15,640 nucleotides of DNA. Source: Campylobacterales bacterium. GTDB lineage: Bacteria > Campylobacterota > Campylobacteria > Campylobacterales > Arcobacteraceae. This document shows positions 1 to 7,503 of the stretch, in pieces. The notes below the pieces were generated by a model that was not told the origin of the DNA, made no database searches, and saw only the letters and a list, made by a program, of their open reading frames with translations. The stretch spans positions 1-15,640 of the forward strand of contig JAIELU010000260.1 in NCBI GenBank assembly GCA_019752775.1, given 5' to 3'. The first letter of the stretch is position 1; the number at the start of each line of letters is the position of its first letter. A program made the translations under genes and the position numbers.

Positions 1-1
1 C

Positions 2-1363
2 GGAAGAGTATTTGGGATTTTTATAATCCTTTTAGTATTGATTGTGGCAATTGTTGCCTTTTTATTTTTATCACCTACATTTGAAAGGGTTTCACCTAAA
101 GTATTAGTTGAAAAAGAAATTTATTGGAACTTACAAAAACCAATAAAAATAAATATTACAGATAATAATGAAATAAAATCATATATGGTTAGTTTTAATG
201 ATGGACAAAAACAAATAACATTAGATACAAAAGTTATTAAAAATGAAAAAGGTTCACTAGAATTAGAAATATTACCTCCTTCATTTGATGAAAGTTATAA
301 ACCAAAAGAGGGAAATCTTAAATTTGATGTTTATGATGCAAGTAAATGGAATTTTTTTAAGGGAAATCAAACAGTTGTAACTTCTAAATTGATAATTGAT
401 AGAAAAAGTCCAATTGCAAATGTAATATCGAACTCTTATTTATTAAGACAAGGTGGAGCTGGAGTTATTGTTGTAGAAGTTTCGGATGAAAATTTAAAAG
501 ATTATTATATTTCATTTAATGATGAAGAAATTTTTGAACTTTTTCCTTTTTATAAAAAGAATTTTTTTATATCAATTATAACTTGGCCTGTTCAAACTAA
601 AGAGTTTAAAAGAGTAAATTTAGTGGCTGTTGATATGGCTGGAAATAAAAGTGTAACAAAAGTTCCTTTTTATATAAAGAATTTTGTAGAAAAAACTGAT
701 GATATAAAGGTGTCTGATGATTTTATTAATAGCGTAAGTAGACAAGTTTTAGAAACAAGTGAAATGAGTATTCCAAATGATACTCCTGAAATATTTATAA
801 AATCTAATAAAGAACTTAGAGAAAAAAATATTAAAACTATAAAAGAGGTTGTGAAAAAGAATTTTTCTAATACTTTAATTACTTCATATGATATTAAACC
901 TTTTTTAAGATTAGAAAATGCAGCAACAGTTGCTGGTTTTGGTGAAAGAAGAAGTTATTTCTATAATGAGCAAAAAATTGATGAAGAGTGGCATTTAGGA
1001 AATGATTGGGCAAGTGTTAAAAGAGCACCAATTAAAACATTTAATGATGGAAAAGTAATATTCAAAGATTATTTAGGAATTTATGGAAATTCTATTATTT
1101 TAGATCATGGACTGGGAGTTGCAAGTCTTTATGCACATACAAGTAGTGCAAATGTGGAATTAAATGATGAAGTAAAAGCAGGACAACAAATAGCAAATAC
1201 AGGTGCAACAGGGGCTGTATTTGGTGATCATTTACATTTTGGTATGTTAGTTCAAGGAATTGAAGTAAATCCTAACGAATGGCTTGATTTTACTTGGATG
1301 AAAACTAATGTTACGAAAACAATAGAAGATGCTATAAAACTAATAAATGGAAGCAGTAAATGA
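2..1363 (+). CDS. Membrane-anchored M23 (LytM-type) peptidoglycan endopeptidase, 5' end missing
   Basis: Likely zinc metallopeptidase cutting peptide cross-links in periplasmic peptidoglycan. The frame is open to the window edge, so the true start lies upstream; a TTG at 38 falls inside the hydrophobic segment and is not credible as the start. At least 453 residues are visible. Numbered from base 2: residues about 3-22 form one membrane segment or uncleaved signal anchor. Two Ig-like beta-rich stretches follow (roughly 30-120 and 125-220), then a charged linker and a C-terminal M23 domain. The zinc and catalytic motifs are intact: HLGND (H331, D335), YAH (H379) and HLH (410-412). Its stop overlaps the lpxC start (ATGA), suggesting translational coupling with an envelope gene. 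By gene order it corresponds to the M23 peptidase beside lpxC in Campylobacter (Cj0131, from memory). The class is sure; the exact bond cleaved and any cell-shape role are inference. Confidence 0.9.
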   Translation, partial: GRVFGIFIILLVLIVAIVAFLFLSPTFERVSPKVLVEKEIYWNLQKPIKINITDNNEIKSYMVSFNDGQKQITLDTKVIKNEKGSLELEILPPSFDESYKPKEGNLKFDVYDASKWNFFKGNQTVVTSKLIIDRKSPIANVISNSYLLRQGGAGVIVVEVSDENLKDYYISFNDEEIFELFPFYKKNFFISIITWPVQTKEFKRVNLVAVDMAGNKSVTKVPFYIKNFVEKTDDIKVSDDFINSVSRQVLETSEMSIPNDTPEIFIKSNKELREKNIKTIKEVVKKNFSNTLITSYDIKPFLRLENAATVAGFGERRSYFYNEQKIDEEWHLGNDWASVKRAPIKTFNDGKVIFKDYLGIYGNSIILDHGLGVASLYAHTSSANVELNDEVKAGQQIANTGATGAVFGDHLHFGMLVQGIEVNPNEWLDFTWMKTNVTKTIEDAIKLINGSSK

Positions 1364-2265
1364 AGCAAAGAACGATAGCAAAAACTATTGAAATAGTGGG
1401 AATTGGACTTCATAAAGGAGTTCCTGTAAAAATGAAACTTGAACCACTTGATAGTGATATGGGAATAGTTTTTTACAGAGTTGATGCAGGAGTTACAATT
1501 CCCTTAAAAAAAGAGTATGTTGTTGATACAAAAATGGCAACTGTAATAGGAAAAGATGGAGTTGTGATTTCAACAATTGAACATCTTTTATCAGCTGTTT
1601 ATGCATATGGAATTGATAATTTAAGAATTGTAATTGATAATGATGAGGTTCCTGTTCTTGATGGAAGTTCTGCTGGATATTGTATGTTGATTGAAGAAGC
1701 TGGAATTAAAGAATTAGAAAAATCAAAAAAAGCAATTAAAATCAAAAAAATGGTTGAAGTTACAACGCCTGATGGAAAAAGAGTTTGTTTGAAACCATCA
1801 AATAGAATTGTTTATGATTTTGAAATTGATTTTGAACATCCTGCAATTGGAAAACAAAAATTTCATTTTGATTACTCAATTTCAGAATATAAAGAAAATA
1901 TTAGTAGGGCTAGAACATTTGGTTTTTTACATGAAGTTCAATATTTAAGAAGTATTGGATTAGCTCAAGGTGGAAGCATGGAAAATGCTATTGTTCTTGA
2001 TCAAACAAAAGTTCTAAATCCTGAGGGTTTAAGATTTGATGATGAGTTCGTAAGACATAAAATCTTAGATGCAATTGGTGATATGGCACTTTTAGAGTAT
2101 ACAATGGTTGGAGAATATGATGCAATTGCTGGAAGTCATCATTTAAATCATTTACTTACAAAAAAACTTTTTGAAAGTGCTGAAAATTATGAAATAATTG
2201 ATTTAGAAGAAGCAAGTAGTGAAGCTATTGTATTTGAAATGGCTTATGCGAATGCTGATAATTAA
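1360..2265 (+). CDS. lpxC: UDP-3-O-acyl-N-acetylglucosamine deacetylase
   Basis: Cytoplasmic zinc deacetylase that catalyses the committed step of lipid A synthesis, removing the N-acetyl group from UDP-3-O-acyl-GlcNAc. The 301-residue length is normal for the family. Visible signatures are TIEHLLSA with zinc ligand H75, the VPVLDGSSAGY motif, ISRARTFGF, HKILDAIGD carrying the other zinc ligands H233 and D237, and GSHHLNH with the general-acid histidine at about H260-261. The ATG start overlaps the stop of the upstream M23 peptidase by four bases, so the two are probably co-translated. The next gene begins eight bases after the stop. All key residues are present and nothing is unusual. It indicates a Gram-negative host with lipopolysaccharide or lipooligosaccharide. 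Confidence 0.97.
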   Translation: MKQRTIAKTIEIVGIGLHKGVPVKMKLEPLDSDMGIVFYRVDAGVTIPLKKEYVVDTKMATVIGKDGVVISTIEHLLSAVYAYGIDNLRIVIDNDEVPVLDGSSAGYCMLIEEAGIKELEKSKKAIKIKKMVEVTTPDGKRVCLKPSNRIVYDFEIDFEHPAIGKQKFHFDYSISEYKENISRARTFGFLHEVQYLRSIGLAQGGSMENAIVLDQTKVLNPEGLRFDDEFVRHKILDAIGDMALLEYTMVGEYDAIAGSHHLNHLLTKKLFESAENYEIIDLEEASSEAIVFEMAYANADN

Positions 2266-2273
2266 GGTAAAAA

Positions 2274-2726
2274 TTGATTGAAGTATTAGTAATTACTATT
2301 TCAAATCCTTTATTAATTGGAATATATGAAAATAAAAGATTAATAAAAGAACATAAATTAGATGGTAAAACATCTGATTTATTACCAAGTTTGTTTGAAA
2401 AACTTTTGGAAGAGTATGATATAAAAAAGATTATATATGTCAATTCTCCTGGTTCATTTATGGCAATAAAAGTTGCATACATATTTTTAAAAACAATTTG
2501 TTTAACAAAAAATATTAAATTTAACGCAATAGAGGGCTTTGAATTTAACCAAAACTCACCAATAAAAGCTCTTGGAAAAAAATACTTTATAAAAGATGAA
2601 AATGAAGTTAAAGTGGATTTTTTAGAAAAAGAGTGTATAATCCACGACTTTAAATTACCAATGTGTATAGAAAAATATAATTTTAACGAAGAAACACTGC
2701 CAATATATAATTTACCAGCTGTTTAA
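2274..2726 (+). CDS. tsaB: Divergent, short TsaB-like protein (tRNA t6A synthesis partner)
   Basis: A 150-residue protein resembling the N-terminal lobe of TsaB, the non-catalytic ASKHA-fold partner of TsaD in making threonylcarbamoyladenosine at tRNA position 37. The best evidence is SPGSF at residues 58-62 followed by a hydrophobic helix, which fits the TsaB signature GPGSFTGLR, and the TSDLLPSLFEKLL stretch (33-45), which fits TsaB's HSExLLP region. The usual N-terminal AIDTS nucleotide-fold motif is weak (VITIS), and the protein is well short of the ~230 residues of E. coli TsaB. The start is TTG at 2274, supported by AAGG at 2264-2267 six bases upstream; no better start exists in frame. 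It sits between lpxC and thrB in what looks like one transcription unit. Gene order in Campylobacterota supports the name, but sequence alone supports it only moderately. Confidence 0.6.
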   Translation: MIEVLVITISNPLLIGIYENKRLIKEHKLDGKTSDLLPSLFEKLLEEYDIKKIIYVNSPGSFMAIKVAYIFLKTICLTKNIKFNAIEGFEFNQNSPIKALGKKYFIKDENEVKVDFLEKECIIHDFKLPMCIEKYNFNEETLPIYNLPAV

Positions 2727-2744
2727 AGTTTAAGAAGGAAATGG

Positions 2745-3626
2745 ATGAAAGTAAGCGTTCCCGCTACTAGTGCAAATTTAGGCCCAGGTTTTGACTGCTT
2801 AGGTCTAGCAATCTCAATGAAAAATCAAGTAATCATAAGACCATCAAAATTTCATAGTGTTTCTCTAAAAGGTGAGGGTGCAAATAATCCTGCTTTAAAA
2901 GACAATAATATGTTTATTTCAATATTTAATGATTTTTATCACAATTTATCATACAAAAAAAGACATTTTAGATTTGAATTTCAAAATGAAATTCCATTAT
3001 CAAGAGGTTTAGGAAGTTCATCTGCTGTTATTGTTTCTGCAATTGCAAGTGCTTATGCGATTGAGGGAATTAAGCTTGAAAAAGATAAATTATTGAATTT
3101 AGCTTTAGCTTATGAAAGTCATCCTGATAATATTACACCTGCTGTTATGGGTGGATTTAATGTGGCTTGTGTTCAAGAAAATGAAGTAAGATATATAAGA
3201 AAAGAAATACCAAAAAATTTAAAAGCAGTTGTTGTTGTACCAAATAGAGCAATTTCAACTCAACTTTCAAGAAAAACTCTACCTTTTAAATATTCAAAAG
3301 AAGATACAGTTTTTAATATTTCACATTCGTCGTTATTAACAGCTGCATTTATGGCTGAAGATTGGGAAATGTTGAAGCATGCCTCTTTTGATCAAATTCA
3401 TCAAAAATATAGAATGAAACAAATGCCAGAACTTTTTGATGTACAAAAAACATCACTAAAAGAGGGTGCTTTAATGAGTACATTATCAGGTTCTGGATCA
3501 ACTCTTTTTTCAATGAGTTATGCTGATGATAGTAAAAATTTAGAAAAAGCTTTAAAGCTTAAATTTCCTCATTTTAAAGTATTTGTTGCTGATTTTGATA
3601 ATAGTGGCGTAAGAGTTGAAATTTGA
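2745..3626 (+). CDS. thrB: Homoserine kinase
   Basis: GHMP-family kinase phosphorylating L-homoserine to O-phospho-L-homoserine, the penultimate step of threonine synthesis, in the cytoplasm. Its 293 residues are close to the family norm. It shows the N-terminal PATSANLGPGFDCLG motif (residues 6-20), the ATP-binding loop PLSRGLGSSSA (84-94), ESHPDNITPAVMGG, and the C-terminal LSGSGSTLF motif that closes the active site. The ATG at 2745 follows AAGGA at 2735-2739 with five-base spacing; another ATG at 2741 is out of frame. The C. jejuni gene in the same position is thrB. No thrA or thrC lies nearby, so threonine genes are scattered here. No attenuator or leader peptide is visible. Confidence 0.95.
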   Translation: MKVSVPATSANLGPGFDCLGLAISMKNQVIIRPSKFHSVSLKGEGANNPALKDNNMFISIFNDFYHNLSYKKRHFRFEFQNEIPLSRGLGSSSAVIVSAIASAYAIEGIKLEKDKLLNLALAYESHPDNITPAVMGGFNVACVQENEVRYIRKEIPKNLKAVVVVPNRAISTQLSRKTLPFKYSKEDTVFNISHSSLLTAAFMAEDWEMLKHASFDQIHQKYRMKQMPELFDVQKTSLKEGALMSTLSGSGSTLFSMSYADDSKNLEKALKLKFPHFKVFVADFDNSGVRVEI

Positions 3627-3637
3627 AAATCTTTGAT

Positions 3638-3660
3638 ATTAAGTATATTTTAGGTATAAT
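3638..3660 (+). promoter_or_regulatory. Putative vegetative promoter for ylxR-infB-rbfA-rimP
   Basis: A perfect TATAAT -10 box lies at 3655-3660, preceded by TTTTAGG and, 17 bases before the -10, by ATTAAG (3638-3643). This is the known style of Campylobacterota vegetative (sigma-70 family) promoters: a weak TTAAG-type upstream element, a T-rich stretch and a strong -10. Transcription should start near 3666-3668. That is at or just after the only plausible ylxR start codon, so this promoter may serve mainly infB, or ylxR may be read from an almost leaderless message. Seen in sequence; activity is inferred. Confidence 0.7.
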
Positions 3661-3662
3661 AT

Positions 3663-3938
3663 TTGCCTAGTTTAAAAAATACCTTAAGAACTTGCGTTGT
3701 TTGCCGAGGCAAATTTGAACAAAAAGAGTTATTAAGACTAAAATGTGAAGAAAAAAAGTTATTGTTTTACAATAATTTTGGTAGAAGTTTTTATATCTGT
3801 TGCGAATGCGAAAAGCTATTACAAGCAGATATAAGTGGAAAAGATTATAAAAGAATCGAAAAATCACTTTGTAAAGAGTGTAAAAATAAAGATAAGTATG
3901 TCACACAACTTAAGGAGATGCTAACAGATGTCAGATAA
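3663..3938 (+). CDS. ylxR: YlxR-family (DUF448) RNA-binding protein
   Basis: A 91-residue basic protein of the YlxR/DUF448 family, small nucleic-acid-binding proteins commonly encoded directly before infB. The family signature is seen as RTCVVCRGKF (residues 9-18), ELLRLKC (22-28) and GRSFYICCEC (40-49). Cysteines occur as CxxC at 11/14 and 46/49, plus a further pair at 70/73, so one or two zinc-binding sites are possible. The only usable start is TTG at 3663: an in-frame TAA lies at 3657-3659, and no ATG occurs in frame before codon 85. No good ribosome binding site precedes the TTG, and the putative -10 box ends three bases before it. The 3' end overlaps the infB start by 11 bases. Family assignment is firm; the exact start and cellular role are not. 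Confidence 0.85.
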   Translation: MPSLKNTLRTCVVCRGKFEQKELLRLKCEEKKLLFYNNFGRSFYICCECEKLLQADISGKDYKRIEKSLCKECKNKDKYVTQLKEMLTDVR

Positions 3939-6621
3939 AGTAAGAGTTTATGAAATTGCAGAAGAAGCGGGAGCAAGTAGCCAAGATGTTATTGCAAAAG
4001 CTAAAGATTTAGGAATAGAACTAAAATCACCCCAAAGTGCAGTATCATATGAAGATGCTGAAGAAATTACAAAATATATCATGACTGGAAACAGTTTAAG
4101 ATTACCAAGTAAACCAGCATCTAAAGCAAAAAAAGTTATTGAAGACAAGACGCAAGAAATTGCTGAAGAAGTAAAAGAGACTAAAATTGAATTAGAAAAA
4201 GTTGAAGTTATTGAAAAAAATGAGCCTGAAGTTACAAAAAAACCAGAGTTAAAAAAAGTTATAATTTCAAAACCTATTTCAAAACCTGCTTTAAAACCTG
4301 CTCAAGAAGAATTTGATAAACCTGAAGTTAATCCTGATAATGCAAGTAAAATTGTACCTAAAAGAAGAGGTTTAGTTATTGTTAAAAAGAATAAACCTAA
4401 AGAGGAAGAAGTTGTTGTAAAATCATATGATTCTGATCTTCAAAACAAAAAGAAAATGAAATCATTGAGTGAAATTTTAGGTGTAAATGAAGAAGAAGAT
4501 AAATCAAATGGCAATAATTACAATTTAAGTGAAGAACAAAGAAGAAATAGAATTAAAAAAGAGAAAAAGAAAATTATAGTAAAAGCTCAAGATCATGGAA
4601 AAAGACTTGATGTAGATAGAGCTTATACTGATGATTTCGTTAGTTCTGATGATTCTTTACTTGGAGAAGAAGTTGTTTTACTTGATATGGGATTAAATGA
4701 TAATCTTAAAATCTTTGATGAACCAAAACCTCAAAATCCTGCTAAACAATCAAGAAGTTCAAGACCAGCTGCTTTTGGAAACTCACCTCAAGGTTTAAAA
4801 AGAGGGAAAAGAAAAAAAAGAATAGCTAGAACTCAAGAAGTTATTGAAATAACAGAAGTTACAATTCCTGAAGATATTAGAGTTTATGAATTTGCAGAAG
4901 CTTGTGGTAAATCAACAGCTGAAGTTATAACTGTTTTATTTTCTTTAGGAATGATGGTTACTAAAAATGATTTCTTGAAACAAGATGAGTTAGAAATTTT
5001 AGGTGAAGAGTTTGGTATTGAAGTAACAGTTAGAGATGCATTGGAAGATGTAAATTATGTTGGTGAATATCATGATGAAGAAACAGATGATGAAAATTTA
5101 GTTACAAGACCTCCTGTTGTTACAATTATGGGACATGTTGACCATGGTAAAACTTCATTATTAGATAGAATTAGATCTTCTAAAATAGCTTCTGGTGAAG
5201 CTGGTGGAATTACTCAACATATTTCATCTTATACAGTAGAAAAAAATGGACAAAAAATCACATTTGTAGATACTCCAGGGCATGCCGCTTTCTCTGCTAT
5301 GAGATCAAGAGGAACTGCAATTACAGATATTGTTATTATTGTTGTTGCAGCTGATGATGGTGTTAAACCTCAAACTGAAGAAGTTATTTCACATGCAAAA
5401 GCAAGTGGTTGTCCAATTATTGTAGCAATTAATAAAATGGATAAAGAAACTGCTAATCCAGATATGGTTAAAGCGCAAATGGCTGAAAGAGGACTAACTC
5501 CAATTGATTGGGGTGGAAATACAGAATTCATAGGTGTTTCAGCTCTAAAAGGTACTGGAATTGATGAATTGTTGGAAAATATTTTAATTCAAGCAGAGTT
5601 ATTAGAACTTAAAGCTGATCCAACAGTAAAAGCAAAAGCAGCCGTTATTGAATCTTCACTAGAAAAAGGTAGAGGTCCAGTTGCTACTATTATTGTTCAA
5701 AATGGTACATTAAGAATTGGTGACAATATTGTTTGTGATACTACTTTTGGTAGAGTAAAAGCAATTACTGATGATAATGGAAATCCAGTTAAAGAACTTG
5801 GACTTTCTGAAACAGGAACAGTTTTAGGATTAAATGAAGTTCCAATTACTGGTACTGTTATGGTTGTTATGGATACAGATAAAGAAGCTAGAGATATTGC
5901 AACAACTAGAGCTGAACATGCACGAGCTAAAGAGTTATCAAAATCTACAAAAGTTTCATTAGAAGAAATGAGTGGATTAATTGCAGAGGGAAAAATAAAA
6001 GCTCTTCCTGTTATTATTAAAACTGATGTTGGTGGTTCTTTAGAAGCAATTAAAGGTTCATTAGAACAAATTGCAAATGATGAAGTAAAAGTAAAAATAA
6101 TTCATGCAGCTGTTGGTGGAATAACTGAATCAGACTTAGTTTTAGCTGGTGCATCTGATGGTTGTATTATTTTAGGATTTAATGTAAGACCTACTGGTTC
6201 TGTTAAATCAAAAGCAAAAGCTGATGGAATAACTATTAATACGTATTCAATTATTTATGATTTAATTGATGATATTAAAGATACTTTATCTGGAATGATG
6301 AGTGCTGTTATTAGAGAAGAAAATACAGGTCAAGCAGAAGTTAGAGATACATTCGTTGTTCCAAAAGTAGGAACTGTAGCTGGATGTTTAGTTACAGATG
6401 GTAAAGTTATCCGTGGTGGACATGCAAGAATTATTAGAGATGGTATCGTTACATATACAGGTAAAATTTCATCATTAAAAAGATTTAAAGATGATGCTAA
6501 AGAAGTTGCTAACGGTTATGAGTGTGGTATTATGTTTGAGAAATTTAACGATATTAAACCAGGCGATTTTATTGAGACATTTATTCAAATCGAAGAGAAA
6601 GTTTCAGTAGATAAAAAATAA
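3928..6621 (+). CDS. infB: Translation initiation factor IF-2
   Basis: Large GTPase that places initiator fMet-tRNA on the 30S subunit and promotes 50S joining. Domains in order: an IF2N helical module at about 3-50; a long charged Lys/Glu-rich linker (about 60-300); a second IF2N module at about 315-370 (IRVYEFAEACGKSTAEVI); the G domain; then domains II, III and the C-terminal tRNA-binding region. G-domain motifs are all present: GHVDHGKT (402-409), the switch I segment GGITQHI, DTPGH (448-452), NKMD (502-505) and SAL (from 538). Its 897 residues match the long bacterial form. ATG at 3928 follows AAGGAG (3912-3917) with ten-base spacing, both inside the end of ylxR. The stop shares one base with the rbfA start (TAATG). 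Confidence 0.97.
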   Translation: MSDKVRVYEIAEEAGASSQDVIAKAKDLGIELKSPQSAVSYEDAEEITKYIMTGNSLRLPSKPASKAKKVIEDKTQEIAEEVKETKIELEKVEVIEKNEPEVTKKPELKKVIISKPISKPALKPAQEEFDKPEVNPDNASKIVPKRRGLVIVKKNKPKEEEVVVKSYDSDLQNKKKMKSLSEILGVNEEEDKSNGNNYNLSEEQRRNRIKKEKKKIIVKAQDHGKRLDVDRAYTDDFVSSDDSLLGEEVVLLDMGLNDNLKIFDEPKPQNPAKQSRSSRPAAFGNSPQGLKRGKRKKRIARTQEVIEITEVTIPEDIRVYEFAEACGKSTAEVITVLFSLGMMVTKNDFLKQDELEILGEEFGIEVTVRDALEDVNYVGEYHDEETDDENLVTRPPVVTIMGHVDHGKTSLLDRIRSSKIASGEAGGITQHISSYTVEKNGQKITFVDTPGHAAFSAMRSRGTAITDIVIIVVAADDGVKPQTEEVISHAKASGCPIIVAINKMDKETANPDMVKAQMAERGLTPIDWGGNTEFIGVSALKGTGIDELLENILIQAELLELKADPTVKAKAAVIESSLEKGRGPVATIIVQNGTLRIGDNIVCDTTFGRVKAITDDNGNPVKELGLSETGTVLGLNEVPITGTVMVVMDTDKEARDIATTRAEHARAKELSKSTKVSLEEMSGLIAEGKIKALPVIIKTDVGGSLEAIKGSLEQIANDEVKVKIIHAAVGGITESDLVLAGASDGCIILGFNVRPTGSVKSKAKADGITINTYSIIYDLIDDIKDTLSGMMSAVIREENTGQAEVRDTFVVPKVGTVAGCLVTDGKVIRGGHARIIRDGIVTYTGKISSLKRFKDDAKEVANGYECGIMFEKFNDIKPGDFIETFIQIEEKVSVDKK

Positions 6622-6980
6622 TGAAAAGTATTAATTTACAAAGAACAGAATCTCTACTTATGGAGTTAATTCCAGAAGCACTATCAAATTTAGTTGATTC
6701 ACGAATTAACTCTTTAGCAATTACTGCAGTTAACTGTAAAAATGGTAAATATGATGCAATAGTTTATTTTGATGCTACTGATTATGATAAGGTTGAAATA
6801 AAAGAAATTATTGCTTTATTAAATAAGGCAAATGGAAGATTAAAGACACATATATTAGCAAGTACAGGTTGGTATAAATGTCCAAACTTTACTTTTTTAA
6901 ATGATACATCTTTAGAAAAATCAAAAAATATTGAAGCATTATTTGCTAAAATAAGAAAACCAAAAAGTGAAGAAGAATGA
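6621..6980 (+). CDS. rbfA: 30S ribosome-binding factor A
   Basis: Small KH-fold protein binding immature 30S subunits during late 16S rRNA maturation and cold adaptation. The 119 residues carry the family pattern: an N-terminal helix with basic and polar residues, a central beta-strand (YDAIVYFDAT), the ALLNKANGRLKTHIL helix region, and the PNFTFLNDTSLEKSKNIEALFAKI end corresponding to the usual P-x-L-x-F-x-x-D-x-S motif. The ATG at 6621 overlaps the last base of the infB stop codon, so translation is probably coupled to infB. The stop overlaps the rimP start by four bases. Weakly conserved in sequence, but position after infB and the C-terminal motif make the call strong. Confidence 0.9.
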   Translation: MKSINLQRTESLLMELIPEALSNLVDSRINSLAITAVNCKNGKYDAIVYFDATDYDKVEIKEIIALLNKANGRLKTHILASTGWYKCPNFTFLNDTSLEKSKNIEALFAKIRKPKSEEE

Positions 6981-7405
6981 GTTTAGAAGAATCAATTAAA
7001 TTAGCAGTTGAGAGTTTAGGTGCTAATCTTTATGACATTGTAAGTACAAAAGAACATGATAGAAATATCTTTAGAGTTTTAGTTACTGCTGAAAATGGAA
7101 TAAGTTTAGATAAGTGTGCTGAAATTTCAAGAATGATTTCACCTATTTTAGATGTAGATGAACCAATGGGTGGAGAATATATTTTAGAAGTAAGTTCACC
7201 TGGAATTGAAAGAAAACTTAGAAAAAAAGATCATTTTTTAGGTTCTATTGGTGAAAAAGTTAAAATCAAAAACTTTGCAATGGAAATATTTAAAGGTGAG
7301 TTAATTTCTGCTGATAATGAAAAAATAGTTGTTAGAACAGAATTTGGTGATGATGAAATTACTTATGATTCAATTTTAGCAGCAGCTACATACTTCGAAT
7401 GGTAA
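6977..7405 (+). CDS. rimP: Ribosome maturation factor RimP
   Basis: Cytoplasmic 30S assembly factor (142 residues) acting early in small-subunit maturation. It shows the two-domain RimP layout: an N-terminal alpha/beta domain with GANLYDIVSTKE and the helix DKCAEISRMISPILD, the highly conserved YILEVSSPGIERKL motif (from about residue 68), and a C-terminal SH3-like barrel (KVKIKNF...GELISADNEKIVV). The ATG at 6977 overlaps the rbfA stop (ATGA). Unlike the familiar rimP-nusA-infB-rbfA order of E. coli, rimP is here the last gene of the infB operon and nusA is absent. A hairpin follows directly. Confidence 0.93.
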   Translation: MSLEESIKLAVESLGANLYDIVSTKEHDRNIFRVLVTAENGISLDKCAEISRMISPILDVDEPMGGEYILEVSSPGIERKLRKKDHFLGSIGEKVKIKNFAMEIFKGELISADNEKIVVRTEFGDDEITYDSILAAATYFEW

Positions 7406-7409
7406 AATA

Positions 7410-7441
7410 AAAATTAATAGGGAATTTCCTCTATTAATTTT
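7410..7441 (+). terminator. Putative terminator hairpin after rimP
   Basis: An 11-bp inverted repeat, AAAATTAATAG at 7410-7420 with CTATTAATTTT at 7431-7441, is extended inward by GGA/TCC (7421-7423 with 7427-7429) with one bulged T at 7430 and loop ATT. The left arm begins in an A-rich run and the right arm ends in TTTT, as in AT-rich rho-independent terminators. It starts five bases after the rimP stop. The stem is AT-rich, so strength is uncertain. Confidence 0.65.
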
Positions 7442-7448
7442 AACACTA

Positions 7449-7471
7449 ATTAAAACTACTTTATATATACT
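7449..7471 (+). promoter_or_regulatory. Putative promoter for ribD
   Basis: In the 98-base gap between rimP and ribD, TATACT (7466-7471) resembles a -10 box. ATTAAA (7449-7454) lies 17 bases before it, the same spacing as in the promoters before ylxR and rpsA, with a T-rich stretch between. The predicted start near 7478 leaves a leader of about 25 bases. That is too short for an FMN riboswitch. No strong ribosome binding site is seen before the ribD ATG (GTGAATTAAAATG). Confidence 0.5.
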
Positions 7472-7503
7472 AACTTCTTTAAAAATCATAAAAGTGAATT
7501 AAA

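Noticed and set aside
2225..2482. Open frame on the minus strand across the lpxC/tsaB-like junction
   Set aside because: It is antisense to two real genes, has no family motif or ribosome binding site, and is expected by chance in AT-rich sequence.
4100..4860. Lys/Glu-rich low-complexity region of infB as a sign of a fused or foreign protein
   Set aside because: A long charged linker between N-terminal modules is normal for the long form of bacterial IF-2, and the flanking IF2N modules are in frame.
7406..7503. Possible FMN riboswitch before ribD
   Set aside because: The gap is only 98 bases and is largely used by a hairpin and a promoter-like site. No GC-rich multi-branched core resembling the RFN element is present.
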